A model generated the notes under the pieces. That model had not been told where the DNA came from and made no database searches. It saw only the letters and a program-made list of their open reading frames with translations. Positions 33,780 through 44,991 of a stretch of DNA of 64,000 nucleotides are shown here, piece after piece. This DNA is from Epichloe hybrida (taxonomy: Eukaryota > Ascomycota > Sordariomycetes > Hypocreales > Clavicipitaceae). Numbering within the stretch: the stretch's first letter is position 1; every line of letters begins with the position of its first letter. Made by a program: the position numbers and the translations under genes. The DNA is taken from NCBI GenBank assembly GCA_019022495.1, contig JAFEKR010000013.1:558001-622000 (forward strand), in the 5' to 3' direction.

Positions 33780-35700
33780 TAGAATAGTATAGAGAGTTTG
33801 TTATAAATAAGGGTGATTATACCAAAGTAAATAGCAACACTATTGCCTACTTTCCTCATAGTAGGTGCCTTACTATATATCACATTCACGTTTTAATATA
33901 TAAATTAGAAAGCCCTTTCTTTAAAGAAATTAAGAAAGGCACTATAGAAATTAATTTAGTTAATCTCTATAGGTAGCAGTTACCTTTGTTTTATTCGCAA
34001 AGAGACTAGCCATAGCCTTTACTAAGATTTAAAGTTCACTAGGATAATAATAATTTTAACCTAGTAATACTAATTAGGCTAGGATAGATAAATATACAAT
34101 GGCGTAGTTATTTAATAGATATTTATAAATTCCTAAGAAAGGCTTATAAGACTCTAAGCAAAGACTAGCTTAACTAGTTTAAGCTAATAGTAATAGGGAG
34201 AATGATAGAGCGTAGGCTTAAAGCGATAGTAGTAGTACTACCTTAAATATTTAAAGTTAGTAAGACAAAAGATTTTAATATAGACATATTATAATAATTA
34301 ATTAGTTTAAAAGCTAGAAGACTCTATACTACCTATTAGCCTATTAATATTAAGTATAGCTATAGTTATAACCTTATTAACCTTCACTTACATATAAGCA
34401 ATTAATACCTTATTATGGGATTTACTTTCTTTATAAACTATTAGACTACTTTTGTGTTTAATAGGAAATAAGGATATCTATACTATTTTAATAGCATAGA
34501 TAAAAGATGAATAACTTAGTTCGCTAACTTCGCATGCGAATAAGGGTAGATTATATAGCTTATAAATTACCCCTCTAATTTTAAAGTAATTACAGTCCTA
34601 GTAACGGAGCAGAAAGGAAACTAGGAATATAGGTATATATACCTAGGGTTCCTTCTCTAGATAATCCGCTATTAGGTCAGTTACTAAGTAATTAATTTAC
34701 TATTAGAAGATTAAAATGCACTAAATAAGTATAATATTAAGTTTAAATAACTATACACTTTTAGAGGAGACTTAACTATTAACTAATGCTTTAAACTATA
34801 CCTTAAAGACTAGATAGTAACTAATAATATCCTAGACCTAAAGTATAGCTATGTAAAAGTACTTAAAAGAACTATAAGAGTTTTATAAGATATAGCCGCA
34901 AATAAACTTAGAATAGGAAATCAATTACTAAGGGAATTGTTATACTAGAAGGACTTTAACCTTTAATACTTAATATAACACATAGCGAAATGCTTAATGC
35001 CTTGCTTTATAACCTAGATAGTTAGTGGAGGACTCCTTGTTAGCGTTACACTTATGCCTTAGAAGCTTTAAGTTACTAATAAAAGTTATCTAATTAAATA
35101 GTATACTAACATAGTAAAGCATAATAAGCTTTATGTTTAGGATTTCTAGTAACCTATAGCTTATATCTTTACTAGTAACCCTAAAGTCTTTAATATTAGT
35201 ATATAAGAAATATTATATAATTAGGAAAAACAAATATAGCAAGACACTAGAGGAGTTTCACCCCTAGTTAAACTAGAGAAGCTAAGATTAAGTAAAAGGG
35301 GAAGTCGTTATTTATTACAAGTATCTTCATTAGTGTTATTATCTATTATTAGATAAGAAGCAATACTAGTGTCCTTAGCTTCAAAGCTTAAAGCACTCTA
35401 ATAAGGAAAACAAAATTAAATATCTAATACTACTAAATAAGCTCTCTAAAAATAGCAAGTAATAATAAGTAAGCTACTATAATTAGACATAGAAGACTAG
35501 CTAAGGTTACTATAAATCTATAGAGTTATTAGATAAGAGTAAGTGTATAGCTATAGAACCTTAGCTAAGTAAGTAGAAGAAAAGATAATTTAATAACTAC
35601 TTAAAGATATAGAATAAGCTATAATAATTAATCTCCTTCCTTTCCTTAGGACATAGAGAGTGGCATAAAGAAAAATCATTACGTATTTACTAATATCATT
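33780..35700 (+). pseudogene. Gypsy-2 3' accessory ORF, second part: long coherent unknown protein
   Basis: This is the best-preserved unknown frame in the window. From about 33,840 to 35,030 one plus-strand frame reads nearly 400 codons with only TAG/TAA interruptions. Blocks are AYFPHSRCLTIYHIHVLIYK, LESPFFKEIKKGTIEINLVN, QWRSYLIDIYKFLRKAYKTL (about 34,097-34,160), NLINLHLHISNQYLIMGFTF (about 34,370-34,430), FNRKQGYLYYFNSID, LYTFRGDLTINQCFKLYLKD (about 34,755-34,815) and DIAANKLRIGNQLLRELLYQ. It continues less clearly to about 35,700. I recognise no RT, integrase, protease, envelope or transposase motif. It lies between integrase and 3' LTR, in sense. Confidence 0.5.
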
Positions 35701-35969
35701 TATATACGCATCCGTAGTACCACCTAGCCTAGTCCCTTGTAGAACATAGGCTAAGATTATTAAAGCTTGCTAATAGGAGAAGAAGCATGCCTAAGGATTA
35801 TTTAATTAATATAAAACCTAAGAAAAGAGAGTAACATAGTAGGATATGAAGCGCTCTACTATCCGTACCCTATTACTAATATTACTTACTACATGCCTAT
35901 AAACACTAAAGACACTAAAGCTCTCTTAAGAAATAAGGAATTTAGGTCTTTAGCTAGGGAGGTCTTATT

Positions 35970-36278
35970 TACTTTCTCTTTTTCCCTCTTTACTTTATAT
36001 AATTTTTTTTTTTTTTTTTTTCCTTTCTTCCTTATATCTTTACCTTATTTACCTTTCTATCCTTTTAGTTTTCCCTTTTACTTACCTTAATACTCCTATT
36101 TCCTACTATATAAGATTTAGCTATATAAGATTAATTAGCCTAGGTCTATATATAATAGATTAAATAGTTCCTCCACCCTTTTTACACAAGATTAGTTACT
36201 AACTATACTTATAAGGCGCTTTTAGGTTTTGGTGTGTATAACTAGTTAGGGGCAACTAGTACACACCTAGGGAGGTGT
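35970..36278. other. Pyrimidine-rich stretch with T19 run, then polypurine-like end before the LTR
   Basis: About 120 bases (35,970-36,090) are almost pure pyrimidine on the plus strand, centred on a run of 19 T (36,003-36,021). The short open frame across it is low-complexity and not a gene. Nearer the LTR, CACACCTAGGGAGGTGT (about 36,262-36,278) supplies a weak polypurine tract. Confidence 0.45.
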
Positions 36279-36731
36279 TATATGCTGTAAGATACGCGCC
36301 TAAAAACGCAATTATAATGATAAGTGCTAGGGTTTAGGGATAGGAGTATTATAATAAGGGATAATAATATTAGTTATCTAGGTAATAGGATTATTTAATT
36401 TATAAAGGGACCGCTTGTAGATAGACTCTTTGATAGCATTCACGCACCTTACGAGATTCTTAAGATTACCCTAAGTTTGCTTTACCTAAGATTATACCTG
36501 TGTTTACTATAAGATAAATTAAGAAGATACCTTCCCTTATTTATTTAAGATATTACTTCTAATCTAACAGACTATTTAATCTTGGATATCTCTACATAAT
36601 GAGATAGTCCTTGCTGTTGTTATGATTAATACTATTAAGTTAATCAACCCCTCTGTTATGTGTAGGCTCCAGAGCTACTCGCGATCGTAGGCCAGCATCG
36701 TGTCTTTTAGGGTGTTGTTTTCCGCTTGACA
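36279..36731 (+). repeat. Gypsy-2 3' LTR (453 bp)
   Basis: It starts TATATGCTGTAAGATACGCG and ends CCGCTTGACA. It is the same length as 17756-18208. Mutations are spread over both copies: each keeps CpG or CpA steps that the other has lost, which shows independent transitions after insertion. Confidence 0.88.
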
Positions 36732-37500
36732 AACTAGTAGTATTAATAGTTCTAAACCTAATAGTTAAAACACGTGTTAGTAGCTGCCCTTATCTAGTAA
36801 GTTAGCCCTATTACTAAGCTAAAGTAAGGCTAACCTACTAATAATAAAATAGTACTAATGCCTAAGGTCTTAAATTAAATAAGACTTATAGGATATATAT
36901 TAGACTTCTCTTAGTATACTAAGCTAAGGTAAATTAGTAATAGACTAGGCTTAGAATAGAGGTAAATATAACTAAATATAACTTATAGATAAACCCTTTT
37001 CTATTACCTATACGTATTGCTTCTTAGTTATAGACTTCCTTAGGAAGTTCTTATACTTATAGGATTCCTAGGTGAATTAGAGCTAGATAAGTAGTAACAC
37101 TAGAGTACTTATAGCTTCTAGTGCTATTATACTAGATTTATTCTAAATCTATAGTAAATATTAGTAAATAACCTAACCCTAGCCTAGGATAGCCTTAAAT
37201 AGCTAGAAAGAAAAGAAAAACCTATAGGAAGTTTAATATAAAGAGAAGAAAGAGACTAGGACCCTAGGGGGGGGAGAGCTCTTTTTTATACCTATAGAGG
37301 GGGGGGGGGGATAATTTAAATAACTTACTTAAAAATAAAGCATAATATAATTAATAAATCTAATAATATACAAGTAATCTTAACCTAGGACTATACTAGT
37401 CTAGGGCTATAATTACCCTCCCCCTATACTAATTAAATAGAACTAGGTGCTTAGACTTTACTAGATATATAAGGTGGAGGTAGGCTAGAGATAGCTAAAA
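36732..37500. other. Unassigned DNA with two long G-tracts
   Basis: No coding frame or terminal repeat was recognised. It contains G8 (37,267-37,274) and G12 (37,299-37,310), 24 bases apart, otherwise rare in the window. The segment 36,925-36,975 resembles the DNA just left of Gypsy-2. It is probably the target into which Gypsy-2 inserted. Confidence 0.35.
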
Positions 37501-37886
37501 AGTAAGGCTATAGAAAAGTTAGCGTAAAAGTAAATAAGAAGTAAATTAATACTATGAATTTAGATTCACTTTACCTTAGCCTAAGGCAAAGAGACTTAGG
37601 ATAGATATATTATTACACTAGAATAGGACTAGAAGGGGCTTATTTTATACATTTTTCCTTTCCTTTTTCTTTTTAATAGGATAAGGCTAGTGTAAGCTAG
37701 TAATAAATACTTATAACAGGAAATATACTAAGCGGCGTAGACCTATTATAGGGCTAGCGCTAGCCTGTACATAGACGTAAGGGGGTTTTTCTTCCTAGTA
37801 TAGGGTTTTCCCTTTTAACTTAGTAGTAGGAGTACTAGTAATAGCTATCTATAGAGCTAACTAGCGTAAATAATATATATATATAT
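37501..37886 (+). mobile_element. SINE-B copy 1, retroposon-like repeat with (TA)n tail
   Basis: It aligns over its whole length with 51,999-52,402, with mainly C/T and G/A differences. Shared blocks include GATTCACTTTACC, TTATTACACTAGAATAGGAC, the perfect palindrome GGCTAGCGCTAGCC (37,752-37,765) and GGGGGTTTTTCTTCCTAGTA, and it ends in AATAATATATATATAT. No clear target duplication was found at this copy. It contains no open frame. Confidence 0.65.
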
Positions 37887-38499
37887 TTAATCCTATTCCT
37901 TACTTATTACTATTAGGTGCGTAATACCTATATCCCGCTAGCTTATTATACTATTATTATACGCGTGATATATTTACCTTGCTAACCTATTATTATTATA
38001 ATATCTAGCCCCTACCCCTACTAGTTTGTAATTTATCTAATAAGGGTATATAATATATTTACCTTACTAATCTATTATTTATTATAATCTCTAACCTTAC
38101 CCTTACTAGTTTGTGAATTACCTAATATAATTACTTCCTTATTAAATATACCTTATAATTTATTTAACCTTCCTTTATCTCTAGCTACTTTTATAATGCC
38201 CTTATCCTATTTTATTAGTAAGTTCCTTATAGAAAGTAACTCTAATAATAAATAATATACTACCCCCTAATCTATCTAGCGCCCTTATAAGCTATATATA
38301 AAATAGGCCCTTACTACTAGTATACTAGAATACTACTTACCTAAGTCTAGGGAATTCTATTCTTTATATTAGAGGTAATATCTTACCTATATTTGGTATA
38401 CTAAGCTCTTATTTACTAACCTATATCTCTATTATATATTAAAGAATATTAAGGTAAAGATTACTATAAGTATATATATTATTAAACCTAGAGTCCTAA
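37887..38499. other. Flanking DNA of Copia-1 with an 80-bp tandem duplication
   Basis: Two units of about 75-80 bp follow each other (about 37,966-38,042 and 38,050-38,125), each reading ATATATTTACCTT.CTAA then CCCTTACTAGTTTGT-type sequence and ending in ACCTAATA or ATCTAATA. A minus-strand reading (for example VTFYKELTNKIGQGHYKSS, about 38,250-38,190) looks faintly coding and may be the 3' part of Gypsy-4, into which Copia-1 seems to have jumped. Confidence 0.4.
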
Positions 38500-38807
38500 T
38501 GTTGGATTCACAGGGTATTGAATTCAATGTAATACAGTCGTGAGCCCGAAGAATAGTATTGTCATCGATTATCTATTCTAGGCTGCGTTGTCTGTTATTA
38601 TGATTGATTTAAGTTATTAGAAAAGAGAGGTAAAAAGCTAGAAGTTATAATACATAAAGGGAAAAGGGGTTACGCGTTTGTGTCCCTATATTTCCTAGCT
38701 AATTAACGTGCTAGGTTGTGGGTCATGTGTGGGGTCCGCGCGTAGCCCAAGCTTTTGCTAGGTAATTGCGGCTGCGACGCGTGATTAATATCACCTTTGT
38801 TCTAACA
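38500..38807 (-). repeat. Copia-1 3' LTR (308 bp)
   Basis: It aligns without gaps to 44992-45299. It retains GC-rich motifs such as GGTTGTGGGTCATGTGTGGG and GCGGCTGCGACGCGTGATT, so it is less RIP-altered than the internal region. Confidence 0.93.
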
Positions 38808-39300
38808 CTAGAACTTCTCTCTTTTAACATGATTATTAACACGCAATATTAATTACAGAAATAAAAAAGGAAAGATAGATTAAGAATATAATTAATAGGG
38901 GATGTAAGGAAAAGAACTTATAGCCTATCTAGGCATATAGTTACTAATAAAAGGGAAATCACAATCTTGCTTAGCCTATAAGCCTGTGTAAGGATAAGTG
39001 GGTCCTTCTAAATCCTTTCTTTCCTTAAAATAACACATATACCGCACTATAGCGTGTATATAATGTCTTCCTCCTCCTTAGTAACACCTTTATTCTCTTA
39101 CGCACTACTATTAATTTCTATAGTCCACTAGGAGGGCCTAGTAGGCTAGCGTGGTTATGGCTACTAGAGATATTAACTATAGGGGCGTAGATCCCCTGCA
39201 TATTACTGTCTTATCCCTGTGGCTACCCTCCTAGAGGATTATATTTCCTCTTACCACGTGTGTGTTACGCGTAAGTAACCTATCTCTCTATTTAGATAGT
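38808..39300. other. Copia-1 untranslated 3' region
   Basis: Between the RNase H terminus and the 3' LTR, in minus-strand sense. No coding frame was seen. It is fairly GC-rich in places (GGTTATGGCTACTAG, TGTGGCTACCCTCC). A polypurine run (minus strand AGAGAGAAGTTC, about 38,809-38,820) abuts the LTR. Confidence 0.5.
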
Positions 39301-41300
39301 TATCTAGTTAGTTAAGATAAAGCTCTTAAGGGCCTTATTAGGTAATGCCTTTATGAAGGCATTAGCTAGGTTATTCTCTTTATTAATCTATTAGATCTCG
39401 TAGAGTTCTTGGCGTTTATATAACTATTAAAGGGCTATAATATTAATTATTAGGCGTTTCTTCTTTATTATACTAAGCTTAATAAGGCACTTATATAAGG
39501 AGTATAAATCTGTATATATAATAACTAGGATCTTCAGGAGCTTTAGTTAGTTAGTAACTAAGTTTAGGGTGGTTGCAATTACGTAAGCTATATTAACACT
39601 AGTTACTATACTATAGACTTCTAAGGCAAGCACGCTTTACGTGACTTTCTTGCTCTTTATTAAGCTAAAGTGCATGATATTACCTTTAATTATAAACTTA
39701 CTATTAGTATAGTCTTTATTTGCTAGGATGAGTGTATATCCTAGTTATAAGGATAGGTTCTAGTTATTAGCAAAGGATCTATCTATAAAGGCAAAGAGCT
39801 TTGCCTTCTTAAGGTTAATTAGGATAAACATTAGACCTCTCTCTAGGTAATCTATCTACTACTTTAGGCGGTGATTAAGGGCTTTTACGTCCTCTAGGGT
39901 TAGCTCCTAGTGTTATGTAGTAATAGATAAGTTAAAGTAAGCCTCTAGTTAGCAGATTAAGGTAATGTAAGTGCCTTAGGCCCTCTACTTAACGTATTTG
40001 CGCTTTAAGTTAGTTATTAGAACTAACTCTAACTTATTACTTTACCCTTTCTGCTAGATCTTAATAGTATTATTCTCTAGTAAAATAATGCTACTATTAA
40101 ACATAAGAGAGCAGTCCTAAGTTAAGAATTACTTTAGCTTTACATTAAAGCTTACTATAGTAAGCTAGGTCTCTTCCTTCTTAGAGAACTTCTTATCTAA
40201 GAGGCTAATTATATTATTAGTCTATATTCTAATGTAGGTAAAGTTAGAGCTTTCCTTCGTAGTTACAAGTAAGTAAGGATTATATATAGAGGTTTCTATC
40301 TAGAGGTTCTCTCTATAATACTTATAATACATAACTTACTAGTGCGTTCCTACCTCTGCAAGCCTATAAAGGGGTTTTATAACCCTCAAGATCATACTAG
40401 GCAGGTAAAGATACCATATCTAAATTAGCAAGCGCGCTAGGATTAGCCGCTCTAGCAATATACAGGCCTGTATATAAGCCTAATAGATATCTCTTAGCTA
40501 GATAAGGAATTTCCTTAATCTTACTAATAGGGCTATTGTGAGGATAAGACATTAGCTCGCGCGTTAAATCGTTAGGGCCTATATAAGAATAGCCTGTTTC
40601 CCTTTATTCTCACACCCTTAGATTATAAGGCGTGACTTTTTGTAGGGTTTCGTTATCTTACCTTTAATCTTATTAATAATTTAGGAATTAAAGATTTAAA
40701 TTCCACTATGTTTTTCCTTATTAAATATAATAAATTTAAACACACCTTGCTTAATTAGGGTATTGATTTCCGCTTTTATTAATAGCTTAAAAGGTTTACT
40801 AGGGGTCTTAATAATTTCTTCCTTACATAGCTTAATTACAAAAGCTAGGTTACTATATTCTTTTACTAATAGGAAGGTATTAGCACCTTAAGGCATTACA
40901 GGAGGGTTCTTCCATAGCCTTCCGCGTCCTTACTTTAGTGGTATTAGTAGCACTATGTTCTTATTATAGGCCTCTTACCCTTTTTCTCCTTTCTCTTTAC
41001 TAGGCTTTACTATCTTCTCCGCACTAGGATTATTATAGTAAGGCTTAATAGATATTAACCTAAAGGTCTTTAGGCCTCTAGGCATATTAAGTATATAGCT
41101 TTCTCTAGTAATTACTAGTAGCTTATATAGACTTACTTATCCCTTACCTTCTTGCTAGACCTTAACCTTTAATCTAAGTAGTAGGCTAAGGGTCTTTAAG
41201 GTATCTAGGCTATTACGTTTAGTAAGGGCCTTATTAACCTTCTAGATAGCATAGAGTCTCTTAATCTCTTTAGTAGCCTTCTATACTATAATTATATACT
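39300..41300 (-). pseudogene. Copia-1 reverse transcriptase and RNase H
   Basis: The minus-strand reading near the 3' end is IKGNIMHFSLIKSKKVTQSV (about 39,690-39,630), LALEVYSIVTSVNIAYVIAT (about 39,625-39,570), the YTDLYSLYKCLIKLS block (about 39,520-39,475; the YTDSxS motif of copia RNase H) and NKENNLANAFIKALPNKALK (about 39,385-39,325; for ENxADAFTKALP), a signature copia C-terminus. The RT lies upstream (about 41,100-40,000). The homologous Copia-2 at 51,690 onward aligns collinearly. Confidence 0.82.
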
Positions 41301-42700
41301 ATGTGATATTAGGCAATAGCAAGGACTTATTTATTATGCATAAGTAAGCTCTAAAGATAAGGAAGGTTAGGATAAGACTATTAGGGCCTATGGTGTTATT
41401 TAGGGCCTTAATTACTATTTAAAGGGTAATAGGTTTTAGTGTTGTAGGGCATTTACGTCTAATTATATTATAGGCTCTTTAGAGTGGCTTATAATACCTT
41501 TTAACCTTCCCTATGCTATAGTATGCCTTAATAAGGACTTCCTTAATTAAAATTAATATTAAAGCTGCGAATTATCTGAATTTATTACCATGGAAGTTTA
41601 TTCTAGTGTCTGTGATAATAAAGTCTAGGGGGCCTAGGTAAGTATTAATCTAGTATATACAAAGGGCTTCCTAGGTTGTTTTTATAGAGATATTATTAAG
41701 GAATTTCGCTACGTTAAACGCTATAGCTATATCTATAGTATAGAGTGTAAGGTAGTTACTATCTAGGTAGAAAATATTTACTATTACTTTGTAATTAAAG
41801 CTATACTTATCCTTAGGGTGAACTTAAAGTAATTAGGGCTATCTACGTGCATTTAGCATTAGTAGCAGATTCTTATTAGCTCCCTAATAGCTTTAATATT
41901 AACATTATGCCCTAATTTATAGAGAACCTTGTGTAAGCATTGGATTAATGGATGTCTAAAGCAGTGGTATAATTACTATAGCTTGCCTTCTATAAGGTAG
42001 CTCTAAGTAACTGCTTCTTCTTTCTATGTAAGAAGCATCTAGGCGTGGCCCTATTTACGTATAACAGGCACTTTAATATTTCCTTGTTATAGCGTATTCT
42101 TAGAGATATTAAAGTTAATCTTTAGATAGTCTATATTATTAAGGGATAAGAGGAACAGAGTGTTTATAAGGATAACCTAAAAGAGGATGTTTCTAAAGGG
42201 AGTAGGCATATTAGCTGCTCTAAGCGTGATAATTAGGTCTCCTACGCTAAATCTAACTAATGCCTTCTTCTTTTTTGATTTATTAAGCTATAATATGGGT
42301 ATTTAATATTATAAAGCAAGGAATTAAGGGTGCCCTGCTGTAGAGAACTTTATAGCTCCTGTATTAGGCATGATCCCTTAGAATATCGCATAGGAATAGC
42401 AATCTTCTAATATAAATATTACTAGGGCTTTGTTTACGAGTTCTTGCTAAAAGGGGTCTTCTTTGCTTAGACTATAGTAAGCTACTTGCCTTATTAGGAA
42501 TTAAACCGTTCTCTTGCTATTAATCTAGGTTTTATAAGTAAAGAAGCTTATAGGTACTAGCCTATCTATATCATTAGGGCTGTTATTAAATCTGATACTC
42601 TTTATATACTAAGTGATTTTGTTATTAATAGGGGGTTAAGACTTATGTTCTCCCTTATACTAAGTGAGGAATAAATGATATGAGTTATTAGTTAAATTTG
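41300..42700 (-). pseudogene. Copia-1 integrase and protease region
   Basis: By copia order this segment between the zinc knuckle and RT should hold protease then integrase. The minus-strand translation is protein-like, and it aligns by eye with Copia-2 at about 55,450-56,100, including the block around 41,640-41,700. The catalytic residues were not individually confirmed, so this assignment is mostly positional. Confidence 0.55.
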
Positions 42701-44650
42701 TAAGGTAGTGATTCTTAAAGCATTAAAACGCTTTCTTATAGTTCTCTTTAGGGTGCTTAGATAACTAGCATCCTTCCTTGCTACATATATAGCACTTCTT
42801 TATGCGGGGAGTACCTCCTCTTCCTTATGTTTTTAAGGGGTATTAGGTCTCTTTTCTATTCCTATTATATCTTTAGTTAGTCTAGAACTACTCTAGGGTT
42901 ATAGCTTTAGTTAGGAACTATTAATGGTTTTTCTTCTCTTCTTTAATAAGACGAAGGGTTATTCTAATATGTTTACAGAACTCTTATAGTCTATCTAGCG
43001 GATTTATAATTACTTCTCTATACTCTAGAATACTATAATAGGCTCTAATAAGTTAATTCTAGAGTGCCCTTTTGGTTTAGCTTACTTTAGGCACTACTTA
43101 TTATAAGATAGCTAGTTTTTCTATAAGTTTATTAAAGCATTTAATTATTAACTTACTTAGGTTATTATTTACTATTTCTTATAGTGAAGTGTTATTCTAC
43201 TCTAGTAGATATCTTTGCTATATATCCTTGGTTTTGAATTATTCTCTTATATAGCTAATAAGCGTAGGGAGATCTTATAGTTATCTAGGTTTAGAGAGGT
43301 AGTCTGCATAGTATTATAGTGCTTTGCCTTTAAGTATAACCTTAAAAGCATAACTAGCTTATTTAGGCTAGATATTAAGTAACTCACACTTTCTATAGAA
43401 TATTTAAAGCTTTAATTTAAGGATATTATAGTTATTAGCACTGTAGAGTTACTCTTTAGGGTATACCTTAGATAAGTTAATAATTTACTTTAGCAAAGGT
43501 CTCTAGGTTTATAGGGGTTCTCTAGGTGTTTCCCTTTGTATTTATAGAAGGGGTAGTAGGGTCTTTAGGAAGTAAGAGGGTAGCTTTATAGGTAGCACCC
43601 TTAGGGCTTGTTATTCCCTCTAATCCTCCTCTTCCTTATGTTAGGAAGGAGGAATTATAGCTTTTTAAGCTATGCTAATAGGGGCACTACTAGCCCTAGA
43701 TAGCATAGGTTACCTTTATTAGTAACTCTCCTGCTTAGGGGTATTATTAGTAGTGTTACTAGGGTAATACTGCTAACTTGCCTTTAGTAAAGGTATAAGC
43801 AGGGGAGTTACCTATGGATGCTTACGAATGGTATCCTTGGGTAGTCTTAACTCTAGGTTAATTAACCTTCCTAGGGGAGATAGACTAGGCCTTCCTAGAG
43901 GGGATTAACTTAGTCTTCCTAGGGGAGTTTAGCTTATTAATTCTTTTAATAGTAATTATACTAATAAACAGGGTGATAGGGTAGGTTACCTAGTTCTAAT
44001 ATTACTATTGTCTAGTAAATTATAGAAGAACTCTTTGTTCTATAGGTTCTTTTGGAAGCCTATGTATTTCTTCCTAGCCTCTTTGATTTCTTTAAGAGTT
44101 TAAAATCGGAATTCTTTTTAGTTTACTACTTCTTTAAGGTTATTTACTATCTTAGTGCCTTTTCTAATAGTTATGTACACTCCGTTATAAAGGAGATAGT
44201 CTTGAAGTCCGTTCTATAAAAGGTCTCTCCCTTCTGTGAACTTATCCCTTAACTATTTATAGAAGTTATTGCTAAATTTAGAGAATAGTGTTCTTCTAAA
44301 TAACCCTCGCTCCTTGTATTGCTTAGTCTTTATAAGGATATAGAGACTAATTTCCTTAGGTGTTTTTATCTCTTTATATTTAGAACTTCCTATTTATTAG
44401 AGTAGTTCTTTTGTGATATATTATTAAAGCCTTATAGAGATATAAGGGTATAGGTTAGTATAGATAGGGGTTTTTCCTTTATTAAGGTATTTATTATTAT
44501 CTCCTATTTTAACGCCTTCTATAGTATTGTTATAGCTATTAGTCTTGCTAGGAACTCTGAATTAACTAGAGGTCCTAGATGGTCTAGGTGCATCTAATAT
44601 TCTAATTAATTAAGGGAGGCAGATCTTGTGATGTAAGGAAAAAAATACAA
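42700..44650 (-). pseudogene. Copia-1 gag with zinc knuckle
   Basis: The minus-strand reading gives a fungal copia-type gag. It starts near 44,650 (RILDAPRPSRTSSQFRVPSK, about 44,600-44,540), with GDNNKYLNKGKTPIYTN (about 44,505-44,455), and ends with the knuckle KKCYICSKEGCQLSKHPKEN (about 42,798-42,740), close to the CxVCxKxGCWxxKH pattern of fungal copia elements. Here both the Cys and His are kept and only the Trp codon is lost. Confidence 0.75.
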
Positions 44651-44991
44651 CTATGATTATGTAACGTGTTTCGGGTGTGAAGGATCGTGAGGCGAGGTGG
44701 TTAACTTTAAATACGTGATAGAACGCATAACAAAGAAAGATAAGGGGATAGCTTAGCTACTAGCGTTAAACCTTTCTTTATTATTTTAGAGTCCGTATAG
44801 ATATAGATATTAATACTAAAGTAAGAAGAGAGCTATATTATACCTTTCTATTAGCATAACTTATTATTAAATGTGGCCCTCCTATTTCATAGGGCGAGTT
44901 ATTATTAGATAAGCTACCTCTTCTAATTAACCTTGCTAATCTGTGGTGTTCGAAGACTACGTGGTTATCTATAAAGGTAACCACTAATTAG
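44651..44991 (-). other. Copia-1 5' leader with candidate primer-binding site
   Basis: Untranslated leader between the 5' LTR and gag. Immediately inside the LTR the minus strand reads CTAATTAGTGGTTACCTTTATAG (44,991-44,969). TGGTTACC could be a mutated initiator-tRNA half-molecule priming site of the kind copia elements use; this is only suggestive. Confidence 0.4.

Larger units (their letters stand above)
17756..36731 (+). mobile_element. Gypsy-2: large Ty3/gypsy element with two nested insertions
   Basis: It is bounded by 453-bp LTRs. It is 18,976 bp as found and about 12.1 kb once Gypsy-3 (with one target duplication) and the SINE-A fragment (with one duplication) are subtracted. Plus-strand order: LTR, gag, protease, RT, RNase H, integrase, then about 4.3 kb of further sense-strand coding relics, then a polypurine-like CTAGGGAGG and the 3' LTR. 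No chromodomain was found. I could not find a matching 5-bp target duplication (left CCTAG, right AACTA), so the outer ends may have mutated, or the element may have been rearranged or recombined. Confidence 0.85.

Noticed and set aside
34360..34450. Envelope-like protein in the Gypsy-2 3' region
   Set aside because: I see no signal peptide, no furin-type site and no C-terminal transmembrane anchor, so position after integrase alone is not enough.
35893..36090. 65-codon plus-strand open frame with a poly-Phe stretch
   Set aside because: It is low-complexity translation of the T19/pyrimidine tract.
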